Virus record (IMG/VR): IMGVR_UViG_3300025138_000157
Span: 1 to 34,540 of that record
Reading direction: 5' to 3' (one strand)
Length of the DNA stretch: 34,540 nt
Source: a virus
In this document: positions 6,995 to 14,570 of the stretch, one piece after another
How the letters are laid out: every line of letters begins with the position of its first letter
How positions within the stretch are numbered: the first letter of the stretch is position 1
Notes under the pieces: generated by a model
What the model saw: only the letters and a program-made list of their open reading frames with translations
What the model was told of the DNA's origin: nothing
Database searches by the model: none
Made by a program: the position numbers and the translations under genes

Positions 6995-9328
6995 CTAACG
7001 CCCATTTAAATTACCGTTTAACTTTTCAGTGGCTTTTTTGTTGCCTCTCATTACATCAATTAATCCATCTAACTTATTACTTAGCCATCCGCCTTCGCCA
7101 CCATTAGCATCTTTGGCATCGTCTTTTTTGCCTAAATCACCAGTAATTTCCTTCATTTCTGACGCAGATGCACTACCTGCTACTGCTTCTTCTATTGTAG
7201 GATTCGCTGGTGCTGAAGTAACAGTTCCAGATGCTTCTGGAGAAGCTCCAATTCCTAGTTTTCCTCTAGCCCAATCACCTATTTTTCCTGAAGGTAGCAC
7301 TGCACCAATATAACCTTTAATTGATTCCCAGCTAAACAAATGAGTTATTCCAGCCCATATTGTTTTAAACGCTGTACCAATAGCTCCCATAAATCCGCCT
7401 TCGTCAAATGCTTTTTTAAGATTATCCCAACCTATAACTGCAATAAGTCCACCAACAATTAAACTTGCAATTTTAACAAATGGATTTAATTTTGCTATCA
7501 TTTTAATTAATTTAAAGGTTATAAATCCACCTAGTGCAAGCCAACCAATACCTTCTGTTAAATCTCCAAACGCACTAATAATTTTGTCTTTAAAGGCTTG
7601 GAATAAATTCTTTATTCCATCTTTAGAAAACAATAGGCTAAAAAATTCACTAATTTTTGGTGCATACTTTTCATATAACTTTGTAAACGTTGTCATCATT
7701 TTATCAAACGTTCCACCTTCAGCAAAAAATGCATCTATCTTAGGTGTAAGTTTAGCCCATAGATCTGTAAGATATTTAAATATCTCTTTTACTTTAGGCC
7801 ATAGTGTGTCTTTAACATAGTTCCACATACCGCCTACGCCGCCGGTCATTGCGTCCATTCCTTTACCAGTGATCCAATCCCATAGGCTACTTAGACCTGG
7901 CATAATGTTCGTTGTAAAATACTTACTAGCATCTTCGTACATTGTTTTAGCTTCTTCAGTAGTAGGCATAAAGTCTGCAATTTTATCAGATAAGTCTTGG
8001 AAAATTCCACTGTCAACTATAGCCGCTTGTATGTTACCTTGTATTGTTGCTACTGTCTCAGCAAACGTACCCATCTTTTCTGTAATTTTATCGCGTTTAG
8101 CTTGTTCTTTTGCTGTAGATCCGTCTACTGTTTTTTGTACTCTTTGTATAGAACCAATAACGCCAAGCATTTGGCCTGTACTACTTCCTGCTTTTTCAGC
8201 GGCCTGTACACCTGCATCACCTAAGGTATTTGCAAACTTCATACCGTCTTTTGCAATTCCTGCAACAAAGTTGTTTGCTTGTTCAGCAGTCATGTTCTGA
8301 AGATTTGTAGCTTGGTTCCTAAACGTTTCGTTGTTGGCCATTAACTGTTTTGTCAATGGATCGTTTGCAACTCCGTCTGCCATGTCAAGTAATGCCGCTT
8401 CTAATTCTGGAGATGCCGCCGCCATTTGTTGTAATCTTAAACCAAATTCTTCACCATGTTTATTAATTGCCATTTGGCGTTTAATATCTAGGTTCTTGGC
8501 TTTCATTTCTTCTTCTAATGACTTACGACTTTTACCTGTAAGTTTTGAGATCTTATCAAGTTCACTTGAATATTTTAATGAGCCATCCATTAATTGTTTG
8601 TCTGTCATAAACTGTCGTCTACCAGATGTTTGCATCAATTCACTATAGCTTATAAAGTTTTCGTTTAATTCTGCAGATGTAAATCCTATTTCTTGTAGTC
8701 TCGTACCTAAAGGGCTTTGTCTAAGTTCTTTTGATAATCCTGCAAAACGTCTTGCACCATCTCCTACTGTATTACCAAATATACGTAGGCTCTCACTTTG
8801 TTGACTAACTAGTTCAATAAACTGTTGTTGTGGTATTGCCGCTTCGCCTGCAATTCTAGTAATTTCAAACATGCTGTTACCAAAACTAGCACCTGTTTGT
8901 GTAAGTTGTCTAAAACTATTAATTTGTCCATCTAATAAACCAGATAACATTGTAAGTCCTGGAATAGGAAGATGTTTTGTAAAATCTGATAATTGCTGTC
9001 CACCAAAGGCTAATTCAGTAGCTAATCCTGGTATTGCTCCTACTACTGCTCCTAGGCCTGCTATAAGAGAATTAAGTACTCCTCCAGTAATACTTGCTAA
9101 TCTTCCGCCAAAACTTTCTACTTCTTCACTAGCATTTTTAGTATTCTTAGCAAATTCTTTAGAAGCTTTACTTGCTTCTTTACTAGGACCGCCGCCGCCA
9201 GCACTACCAGTTTGCCCAGTAGGTGTTTTACCGCCTAATGCTTTAAGTATTTCTCTAAGAGTTCTTTCTGAAGCCGCATTTTCAGCTGTTACTTCTCCAA
9301 CTCCTGGAATATCAATTTTTACTGCCAT
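6995..9328 (-). CDS. Probable tail tape-measure protein
   Basis: This 777-aa protein is the best tape-measure candidate. It is long, helical and Ala/Gly/Lys-rich. It has hydrophobic segments at about 79-105 and 590-637, as tape-measure proteins often do. Its N-terminus (MAVKIDIPGVGEVTAENAA) recalls a protein conserved in marine T4-like phages. A Gly-rich linker lies at 31-50. The gene stands back to back with gp26, a probable tape-measure chaperone. It would replace T4 gp29, whose sequence it does not obviously share. A late-promoter-like TATATATA lies upstream at 9346-9353. Other structural roles cannot be excluded. Confidence 0.6.
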   Translation of the reverse strand: MAVKIDIPGVGEVTAENAASERTLREILKALGGKTPTGQTGSAGGGGPSKEASKASKEFAKNTKNASEEVESFGGRLASITGGVLNSLIAGLGAVVGAIPGLATELAFGGQQLSDFTKHLPIPGLTMLSGLLDGQINSFRQLTQTGASFGNSMFEITRIAGEAAIPQQQFIELVSQQSESLRIFGNTVGDGARRFAGLSKELRQSPLGTRLQEIGFTSAELNENFISYSELMQTSGRRQFMTDKQLMDGSLKYSSELDKISKLTGKSRKSLEEEMKAKNLDIKRQMAINKHGEEFGLRLQQMAAASPELEAALLDMADGVANDPLTKQLMANNETFRNQATNLQNMTAEQANNFVAGIAKDGMKFANTLGDAGVQAAEKAGSSTGQMLGVIGSIQRVQKTVDGSTAKEQAKRDKITEKMGTFAETVATIQGNIQAAIVDSGIFQDLSDKIADFMPTTEEAKTMYEDASKYFTTNIMPGLSSLWDWITGKGMDAMTGGVGGMWNYVKDTLWPKVKEIFKYLTDLWAKLTPKIDAFFAEGGTFDKMMTTFTKLYEKYAPKISEFFSLLFSKDGIKNLFQAFKDKIISAFGDLTEGIGWLALGGFITFKLIKMIAKLNPFVKIASLIVGGLIAVIGWDNLKKAFDEGGFMGAIGTAFKTIWAGITHLFSWESIKGYIGAVLPSGKIGDWARGKLGIGASPEASGTVTSAPANPTIEEAVAGSASASEMKEITGDLGKKDDAKDANGGEGGWLSNKLDGLIDVMRGNKKATEKLNGNLNGR

Positions 9329-9355
9329 TTATTAAGTACTCACATTATATATAGC

Positions 9356-9363
9356 TATAAATA
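9356..9363 (+). promoter_or_regulatory. T4-type late promoter for gp26
   Basis: An exact TATAAATA lies 39 nt before the gp26 start, matching the sequence recognised by the T4 gp55 late sigma factor. A GGAG ribosome binding site follows at 9391-9394. On the opposite strand TATATATA (9346-9353) is one base from the consensus and could serve the tape-measure gene. Confidence 0.8.
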
Positions 9364-9402
9364 TGTATGCTATTACAATAGTATTTAGCAGGAGATATAA
9401 AC

Positions 9403-10389
9403 ATGGTAGATAATAATATCCCACCAAACATGGGAAATAAAGGTATGCAAATGGGCATGCCTCAGCAACCGTCAGCAGAAAACCCGGCAATTCCGCCGAT
9501 GCCGCCGACGCAAGCTCAACCAATGCCGGTGCAAGCCCCAGTTGGTAACCCATTAGTTAAACATTTACGACAACCTAAAATCTATATCAAGTTGCCAAGC
9601 GAAGGGCATTACTGGCCGCAGAACGCTTTGACAAAAACAGAGAACGGAGAATATCCAGTTTTTGCAATGACTGCCAAAGATGAGATTACATTTAAAACAC
9701 CAGATGCGTTATTAAATGGGCAAGCAACAGTTGAAGTGATTCAAAGTTGTATGCCAAATATCAAAGATGCATGGCAAACACCTAGTATTGACTTAGATGC
9801 AATTCTAGTTGCTATTAGAATGGCTAGCTTTGGAGAAACAATTGAACTAAGTGCTACTGTTCCAGGAACTGAGATTACAAAAGAGTTTCAGTTAAACTTG
9901 CAAACTGTATTTGATAATTTAATTAGTACAGAGTATGTTGATACTTTTCAAATTGACGGGTTTAAGGTACAAATTAAACCTGCAACATATCAGTTGTCAA
10001 CACAACAAGCAATTAAAGCATTTGAGGAACAACGTATTTTTAGCACAGTTAATGATGATTCATTAGACGACGGCTTAAAATTAGAAAGGTTCCAAAAAAG
10101 TTTTGCTAATCTAACTGACATTAATATTAATGCAGTAGTTGCTAATGTAGTTGCTATTCAACCTGATGGTGATGAGCAAGCTGTAACTAATCCAAAGTAT
10201 CTTAGAGAATTCTTAGAAGGTGCTGAAGCAAAAACATATAATCAAATTGCTGATTATATTAAAGAGCAAAAAGAAAGGTTTACACAAAAACCTTTACAAG
10301 TTACTGCAACACCAGAAGAGATCGAAGCAGGTGCATCGAAAGTTTACGAAATACCAATTGTTTTTGATCAGAGTAATTTTTTCGGCTAA
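9403..10389 (+). CDS. 26: gp26 family protein (baseplate hub / tape-measure chaperone)
   Basis: This 328-aa protein belongs to the T4 baseplate family of gp26. The core contains Y-P-V-F-A-M-T-A-K-D-E followed by a P-D-A-L-L-N-G segment and I-L-V-A-I-R-M-A-S-F-G, which match the conserved family pattern. The first 55 residues are Pro/Met/Gln-rich and absent from T4 gp26 (208 aa). In T4, gp26 is needed for hub assembly and is not in the virion. Its place beside the tape-measure gene fits a chaperone role. It has a late promoter and a good GGAG site. The stop TAA (10387-10389) lies one codon after a T-TTT-TTC slippery heptamer, so a longer frameshifted product is predicted. Confidence 0.85.
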   Translation: MVDNNIPPNMGNKGMQMGMPQQPSAENPAIPPMPPTQAQPMPVQAPVGNPLVKHLRQPKIYIKLPSEGHYWPQNALTKTENGEYPVFAMTAKDEITFKTPDALLNGQATVEVIQSCMPNIKDAWQTPSIDLDAILVAIRMASFGETIELSATVPGTEITKEFQLNLQTVFDNLISTEYVDTFQIDGFKVQIKPATYQLSTQQAIKAFEEQRIFSTVNDDSLDDGLKLERFQKSFANLTDININAVVANVVAIQPDGDEQAVTNPKYLREFLEGAEAKTYNQIADYIKEQKERFTQKPLQVTATPEEIEAGASKVYEIPIVFDQSNFFG

Positions 10390-10438
10390 GGATCTTAACG
10401 TGGAGCCTCGACAAAATCCTAAGCGAGGTTAGGATCCT
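10377..10438 (+). promoter_or_regulatory. Predicted programmed -1 frameshift signal
   Basis: The heptamer T-TTT-TTC (10377-10383), read in the gp26 frame as AAT TTT TTC, fits the X-XXY-YYZ rule for -1 slippage. After a 5-nt spacer, 10389-10398 pairs with 10429-10438 (10 bp, one G-U). An inner 5-bp stem (10406-10410 with 10424-10428) continues directly on the 3' side, with a 7-nt bulge on the 5' side. A further 5-bp hairpin (10436-10440/10445-10449) overlaps it and could compete. The new frame stays open for 76 codons with no usable start of its own until 10473. Confidence 0.7.
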
Positions 10439-10613
10439 CGAAAACGAGGTCAAAGAAATCAAACATAACATTATGAAGTTAGTTTGGTGGATGCGTGGTG
10501 GGTTACAACTCGATGACGCATACTTACTGTGTCGTGAGGATCAAGACATCTTTAACGATATTATCAAAGAAAATTTAGAAACTGCTAAAAAGATTCAACA
10601 GCCGTTTTGGTAG
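10383..10613 (+). CDS. Frameshift extension of gp26 (gpGT-like; position of gp51)
   Basis: In the -1 frame relative to gp26 the reading runs open from the slippery site to TAG at 10611-10613, adding 76 residues for a 403-aa product. The extension is a charged helix (L-D-K-I-L-S-E-V-R-I-L-E-N-E-V-K-E-I-K) followed by V-W-W-M-R-G-G and D-I-I-K-E-N-L-E-T-A-K-K. These motifs resemble a short conserved marine T4-like phage protein next to gp26. No ATG, GTG or TTG occurs before ATG 10473, which has no Shine-Dalgarno site and would discard the helix. In T4 the gene after 26 is 51, another hub-assembly factor. Expression by frameshift is inferred. The alternative is a 46-aa protein from 10473. Confidence 0.65.
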   Translation, partial: RLRILTWSLDKILSEVRILENEVKEIKHNIMKLVWWMRGGLQLDDAYLLCREDQDIFNDIIKENLETAKKIQQPFW

Positions 10614-10615
10614 GA

Positions 10616-11359
10616 TTATTTTTTAATTAAAGCTGGTTTGCCAGATATTGTATATCCTGCATTTTTAACTATATCAAGAGCCTTATCAACATCAGATTTT
10701 TTACCTGCTTTAGCTTTAGGAGCGTCTGCACCATCTGGAGCATCTGCGTATGCACTTCTCTTAACTGCTCCGCTTTTACCTAAATTTGCTTGGAACCCTT
10801 GCTGTACAAAACGTTTAATTACTTTCATAACTTGACCTTTTGATAATTGTGCATCAACTTCCATTAGTTGTGATTCACTGTACATACTTTGGTTCATTTT
10901 TCCGCCTGCAAGGTCTAAATTGCCTTGTGCTCCTGGAGGAGTTAGTCCAGAATCTTGACTGCCTAATTTTTTCTTAAGTTTGCTTGCCGCGCCTGTAACA
11001 GCGGCCGCTCCGGATTTAACTTTTTTCTTAATAGCTTTTCCGCCTTTAGCTAATTGTCTTCCTAAACTAGGATCTTGATTAATATACTGCATTACTGCTT
11101 TAGGACTACTTACAAATCCTTTTGCGGCAATAAATTTAGCAAGACCTTGTGCAGTCATGCCTTTTTGTTTAGGATCTTGCTTGCTTACTGCATAGTAGTC
11201 TTTAAAAACGTTTTTAACTTCTTTGTCAATTTCCACATCTAATTGTGCGGCTTTTCCCATGCCAGTATTTTTACCTAGCGTTCTTTTCAAAAATCTAATA
11301 GGACCTTCGTCTACTTTATTTGTTTTCTTAGATTCTACTAAAATGTCATATACTTTCAT
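10616..11359 (-). CDS. Basic protein with capsid-targeting-like N-terminus; possible internal head protein
   Basis: This 247-aa protein has no family I can name. Its first residues, MKVYDILVESK, resemble the T4 capsid-targeting peptide MKTYQEFIAEA, which carries internal proteins into the prohead and is cut off by gp21. L-V-E-S (7-10) fits the gp21 cleavage rule. Residues 104-134 are strongly basic (K-K-K-V-K-S-G then K-L-K-K-K-L-G), as in DNA-binding internal proteins. The gene has an exact late promoter (11381-11388) and a GGAG ribosome binding site, supporting a virion role. It ends 2 nt from the converging gp26 extension. An internal head protein is an inference. Confidence 0.5.
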   Translation of the reverse strand: MKVYDILVESKKTNKVDEGPIRFLKRTLGKNTGMGKAAQLDVEIDKEVKNVFKDYYAVSKQDPKQKGMTAQGLAKFIAAKGFVSSPKAVMQYINQDPSLGRQLAKGGKAIKKKVKSGAAAVTGAASKLKKKLGSQDSGLTPPGAQGNLDLAGGKMNQSMYSESQLMEVDAQLSKGQVMKVIKRFVQQGFQANLGKSGAVKRSAYADAPDGADAPKAKAGKKSDVDKALDIVKNAGYTISGKPALIKK

Positions 11360-11380
11360 AGTTTAACTCCCGATTAATTA

Positions 11381-11388
11381 TATTTATA
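11381..11388 (-). promoter_or_regulatory. T4-type late promoter for the basic protein gene
   Basis: The plus strand reads TATTTATA, so the minus strand has an exact TATAAATA. It lies 22 nt before the ATG at 11359, with a CGGGAG ribosome binding site between. It is the second exact late-promoter match in the window. Confidence 0.8.
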
Positions 11389-11424
11389 CTTTTGAACTCA
11401 GAAATACTTATTAAATAACTCTAT

Positions 11425-11610
11425 ATGATTACAAGATATCGAATATTAGACAATCTCGATAATGAGATTGATATTGTAAACAGTATTGACGAAGTACAGC
11501 AATATATTGAAACAATGCGTGATACACACCCTCATCTACAGCTCAGATACGAATCATTCGAAGTTAGTAGTGTTAAGTCGGGTTTTGGAAGAGATCCTGA
11601 TCTACACTAA
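11425..11610 (+). CDS. Small conserved marine T4-like phage protein
   Basis: This 61-aa soluble protein begins MITRYRILDNLDNEIDIV and ends F-G-R-D-P-D-L-H, a pattern I recognise from marine T4-like phages. Its function is unknown. It has no membrane segment or Cys cluster. No clear ribosome binding site or promoter precedes it in the 65-nt gap shared with the divergent late promoter at 11381-11388. A possible membrane peptide starts 9 nt downstream. Confidence 0.6.
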   Translation: MITRYRILDNLDNEIDIVNSIDEVQQYIETMRDTHPHLQLRYESFEVSSVKSGFGRDPDLH

Positions 11611-11619
11611 ATAGTCTCT

Positions 11620-11691
11620 ATGTGTTCGCCCATATTCTATTTCTTAGTTTTAACAGTAGTACTAATGTGGATAATCTATAAGAACAATTAG
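11620..11691 (+). CDS. Possible 23-aa membrane micropeptide
   Basis: ATG at 11620 opens a short frame to TAG at 11689-11691. The peptide has a polar start (MCSP), a continuous hydrophobic stretch of about 17 residues (IFYFLVLTVVLMWIIY) and a K-N-N end. It would make one membrane helix with the positive end inside. It follows the 61-aa gene by 9 nt and could be translated by coupling, as no Shine-Dalgarno site is visible. It could be a chance ORF. Confidence 0.35.
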   Translation: MCSPIFYFLVLTVVLMWIIYKNN

Positions 11692-12160
11692 AATTGTTAC
11701 TTCGTAACAATTAGTTTATCGCTTACGCTCAAACTACTTACACTTCGTTTTGATTAAAGTAATAGATATGAATTAAAGCAATATTACGTAGTAATATTGT
11801 AATTGCTTCATGTAGATTGTTTCAGTCAGACGGAACCTACTACGGTTCCATCTAATCTCAAAGTTTGCACTTCATGTGAGTTCGTCACAGCCGAGATTCG
11901 GAAGTAGGTGTTTTCACTGTTCAATGGGCTCTGACCTTTCCCAACCTACGTCGACATCGCTGTTTCCAGCTACCTCTCGCTTCGTTCCTGTTGCTAAAGA
12001 GTTTTTATGAACATTGTGGTTCTTGGCTAACAGCAACTAGCCTATATTGATCGTTATGGTTCGTATGAATCAATATGTTTCGTGTGTGGTTCTCACGCCA
12101 CCCTTTACACAGCGGAATTATCTATCTGGCCCGCTATCCTTATGTGCTGTATTGATTTGC
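11692..12160. other. Hairpin-dense non-coding segment, possible structured RNA
   Basis: This 469-nt gap has no ORF of note but at least eight inverted repeats. Two have perfect 9-bp stems and 3-nt loops (11692-11712 and 11779-11799). Others are 11832-11837/11844-11849, 11876-11879/11885-11888, 11891-11894/11898-11901, 11904-11909/11944-11949, 12009-12012/12019-12022 and 12044-12051/12069-12076. TTC or TTCG recurs in the loops. The right part looks richer in GC than the neighbouring genes. It lies between converging genes, next to a GIY-YIG gene. It could be a mobile RNA element, a decayed insertion or a long structured 3' UTR. The strand is undecided. Confidence 0.5.
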
Positions 12161-12583
12161 CTATATATTTTGTAAGTGTTCTTTTAGAATTTTTGATCCA
12201 CCAACTCTAACATTAATAATACCATTATAGTATTCATCTGTTTCGAGTACTCTGCGTTCAAACTGTTCTCGTGCCTCTAAGTAACTTGCAATGCCTCTGC
12301 TTGGACAATAATGTAATATTTCTCTAGTAAAGTTATCTTCGCCTAGTTGTTCAACGTCTGCGTTAAGTCTATCACTAGATCCCCAATAGGTTTGCCAGTC
12401 ACTTTCTTTAGTTCCACGTCTTTTATTTTTTTTGCCTTTGAGCGGAGGTTTAGTTGTCTTAAATTTTGCTAGTTTCTTGCCTACGTACTTCATATCATTG
12501 GACTTATTTGTTATCAAGTATACAAATGCTTCAACGCCTTCAGGCATCTCTTCCACTTTTTCACCTTGATAAGTCCATTGCAT
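12161..12583 (-). CDS. GIY-YIG nuclease, SegE-like
   Basis: This 140-aa protein carries a GIY-YIG nuclease pattern: V-Y-L-I (21-24, for GIY), K-Y-V-G-K-K (32-37, for YIG), Y-W-G-S-S (66-70), R88, a catalytic-type Glu103 in Y-L-E-A-R-E-Q, and Asn124 in N-G-I-I-N-V-R. A Lys/Arg-rich loop (41-57) may bind DNA. Such SegE-like proteins are scattered in T4-like phages as free-standing homing or mobile nucleases. It lies between the hairpin-dense segment and a gene next to gp46, a typical intergenic insertion site. It looks intact. Whether it is an active homing nuclease or a domesticated one cannot be told. Confidence 0.75.
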   Translation of the reverse strand: MQWTYQGEKVEEMPEGVEAFVYLITNKSNDMKYVGKKLAKFKTTKPPLKGKKNKRRGTKESDWQTYWGSSDRLNADVEQLGEDNFTREILHYCPSRGIASYLEAREQFERRVLETDEYYNGIINVRVGGSKILKEHLQNI

Positions 12584-12601
12584 ATTGGTACTTACCGTTG
12601 C

Positions 12602-12802
12602 CTATGATTCTGGGGCCTCGTTCTTGGAATTATGCTTGTGGTGTATCTCGTCCATACGCTGTTTAGCTAGGCTACGTATCTCTCGTAACCATTTTCTGCT
12701 TTCGCGATGTGTTCGTACTGAATTACGAGCCTCAAACTTTTCGTTTGCCTTAAAGTATGCCATATATGCCTTAGTCAATTTATCGTGTGTATCGTCATTC
12801 AT
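12602..12802 (-). CDS. Small conserved protein downstream of gp46
   Basis: This 66-aa, helical, strongly charged protein (A-Y-M-A-Y-F-K-A-N-E-K-F-E-A-R-N-S then R-K-W-L-R-E-I-R-S-L-A-K) is recognisable from marine T4-like phages beside gp46. Its function is unknown. It overlaps the gp46 end by 8 nt, so it is translated from the same mRNA and may be coupled to gp46. The GIY-YIG gene follows after 18 nt. Confidence 0.65.
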   Translation of the reverse strand: MNDDTHDKLTKAYMAYFKANEKFEARNSVRTHRESRKWLREIRSLAKQRMDEIHHKHNSKNEAPES

Positions 12803-14570
12803 TGTGTATTTCTACATCGTTCTCATATGATGTAAAGCCGTTTTCTTTAATCACTTTGAGAACGTGTGTTACTCTTCCTACTAGTTCATCTTTATGGGAT
12901 ATAAGATAAACATTCTTCTGTCTTTCTCTACCCATCTTCTTTAAGATACCTAAAGAGTTTTCAACTCCGCTAGTATCCATACCACTATCAATTAACTCAT
13001 CGATAAACAATAAATTAATATTTTGATATAAACTTTCCCAAACATCTCTAAATGCAAAACTCATACCAAGTATAAGTCTATTACGCTCGCCTCTACTTAA
13101 ATTATCAAAGTCTAAATCTTGTCCTAGTTGTGTAATCTCAACTGACAAGTCATTTTGGAATACAACACTATGTGGTAATCCTAGTTTGTCAAGATAGTTT
13201 GTAAGTCTGTTGTTTAGATATGATAAGTTTTGATCAATAATTTTTTTACGAATAAAACTGTCTTTGTTTGTAAGTAGTTTTAACATAAAGTCTTGATGAT
13301 CTTTTAAACTTGTTAAATTATTTACAGTATCCCAATTAATTTCTTGTATAGCAGTAGTATTCAATTCATCAATTTGTTCTTGATAAGGATCAATTTCTGT
13401 TTTAGAACGATCAAATGCTTCTTGTAATTGTGCTACATTTTGTTTATGATCATATACTTCTTTAATAGTTTCATAAAACGTTGTAGGTTTACCATTAATA
13501 TCACCAATGTCATCTAATGCTTTTGTTACATCAATAACCTTGTTATCTACTTCAGCCTGATATGATATTGCATCTTCAAGTTCTTTATTCTTCTTAACTT
13601 CAAGCTCTTCTTTTTTCTCGTCGTGTAGTTCTTGTCCACACGTATGACATGTACCTTGATCTAAATTTTCTGCGTCTTTCTTTGACTTTTCAACACTTCT
13701 GTTTGCACGTACTAATGCAGGCTCTAATGTACTTAATTCTTTTTTAAGAGCCAAAATAGAATTATTTTGTTCTGACCACGTAGATAGTTTTTCGTGTTTG
13801 TCTAGTTCATCTTCTACATCTAAGTGTTCTAACTCATCAATCGAACGTTCTAGTTTAGCAATATCTTCTTTTTGTTTTGTATTCCAAGCACTTTGTTTTG
13901 TTTGCAAACTACGTACAGTTTCGCCAATACGTGTATTACTAGTTTCAATAGCATTAATACGAGCAGTTTCGTCTGTAATTGCTTCTTTAGTTTGTCTTAC
14001 TTTATCTTTAAGTACTTCGGCTTTTTCAGATAGTATTGTAATACCAAGTAATTGTTCAATAATGTCTTTTTGATCATTGACTCGCATACTTAAGAAAGGT
14101 TCTGTGTACGTGTTTAGTGCAACAATATGCTTAAACATATTATGCGACATACCTAATAGATGTATAATGTCTTCTTGCGTCTTACGTGAATCGCCTTGCG
14201 ACTCATCTAGCATTTCTTGCTCTTGACCGTCTACATAAAACTTTAATAAGTTAGGACCACGACCTCTTTCAATTTTATAATCTCGACTATCTTTTTCAAA
14301 AGACAGCGTAACCAACATACCTTTGTTGTTAGTTTTATTAATTAAATTATTGCGTTTAATATTTGTTAAAGCAAGCCCATAGAGGGCATAACTTAGTGCA
14401 TTTATAATAGTAGTTTTACCTGTACCGTTACGTGATCCGCTATCATCTCCACCTTGGTCTAGATTTTCTCCTAGCACAAGTGTTAGTTGTTGTTTATCAA
14501 AATCAACTGCTTGGGTCTGATTGCCCACACTCATGAAGTTCTTTACTGTTAAACTTTTTATTTTAATCAT
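12795..14570 (-). CDS. 46: Recombination endonuclease subunit gp46 (Rad50/SbcC-like)
   Basis: This 591-aa SMC-type ATPase works with gp47 in double-strand-end resection, recombination-dependent replication and host DNA breakdown. Walker A is G-S-R-N-G-T-G-K-T-T (45-54). The zinc hook C-H-T-C lies at 308-311 between two coiled coils (about 180-300 and 315-410). The ABC signature L-S-R-G-E is at 491-495 and Walker B N-L-L-F-I-D-E is at 519-525. Length fits T4 gp46 (560 aa). Its ATG overlaps the gp47 stop (ATGA), as in other rad50/mre11-type pairs. It lies in an operon read from the gp47 promoter. Confidence 0.96.
   Translation of the reverse strand: MIKIKSLTVKNFMSVGNQTQAVDFDKQQLTLVLGENLDQGGDDSGSRNGTGKTTIINALSYALYGLALTNIKRNNLINKTNNKGMLVTLSFEKDSRDYKIERGRGPNLLKFYVDGQEQEMLDESQGDSRKTQEDIIHLLGMSHNMFKHIVALNTYTEPFLSMRVNDQKDIIEQLLGITILSEKAEVLKDKVRQTKEAITDETARINAIETSNTRIGETVRSLQTKQSAWNTKQKEDIAKLERSIDELEHLDVEDELDKHEKLSTWSEQNNSILALKKELSTLEPALVRANRSVEKSKKDAENLDQGTCHTCGQELHDEKKEELEVKKNKELEDAISYQAEVDNKVIDVTKALDDIGDINGKPTTFYETIKEVYDHKQNVAQLQEAFDRSKTEIDPYQEQIDELNTTAIQEINWDTVNNLTSLKDHQDFMLKLLTNKDSFIRKKIIDQNLSYLNNRLTNYLDKLGLPHSVVFQNDLSVEITQLGQDLDFDNLSRGERNRLILGMSFAFRDVWESLYQNINLLFIDELIDSGMDTSGVENSLGILKKMGRERQKNVYLISHKDELVGRVTHVLKVIKENGFTSYENDVEIHNE

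Noticed and set aside
7869-8300. Plus-strand hydrophobic ORFs within the tape-measure gene
   Set aside because: They are shadows of a well-supported minus-strand gene and have no ribosome binding sites.
9332-9553. 73-aa minus-strand ORF over the gp26 start
   Set aside because: It overlaps the late promoter and the gp26 coding start and has no start signal; judged a chance frame.
10406-10433. H-type pseudoknot after the gp26 slippery site (10406-10410 with 10424-10428, crossing 10418-10422 with 10429-10433)
   Set aside because: The second crossing loop would have zero nucleotides, which cannot span a 5-bp stem. The nested stem with 10389-10398 explains the repeats better.
10406-10449. Terminator within the hairpins after gp26
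   Set aside because: No U run follows either stem, and an open reading frame runs through them.
11692-12160. CRISPR array or tRNA cluster
   Set aside because: The inverted repeats differ from one another, are not evenly spaced and show no tRNA T-arm or acceptor pattern.
11692-12160. Group I intron with a GIY-YIG nuclease
   Set aside because: The flanking genes are complete and unrelated, so there is no split exon, and I could not see the conserved P3/P7 core.
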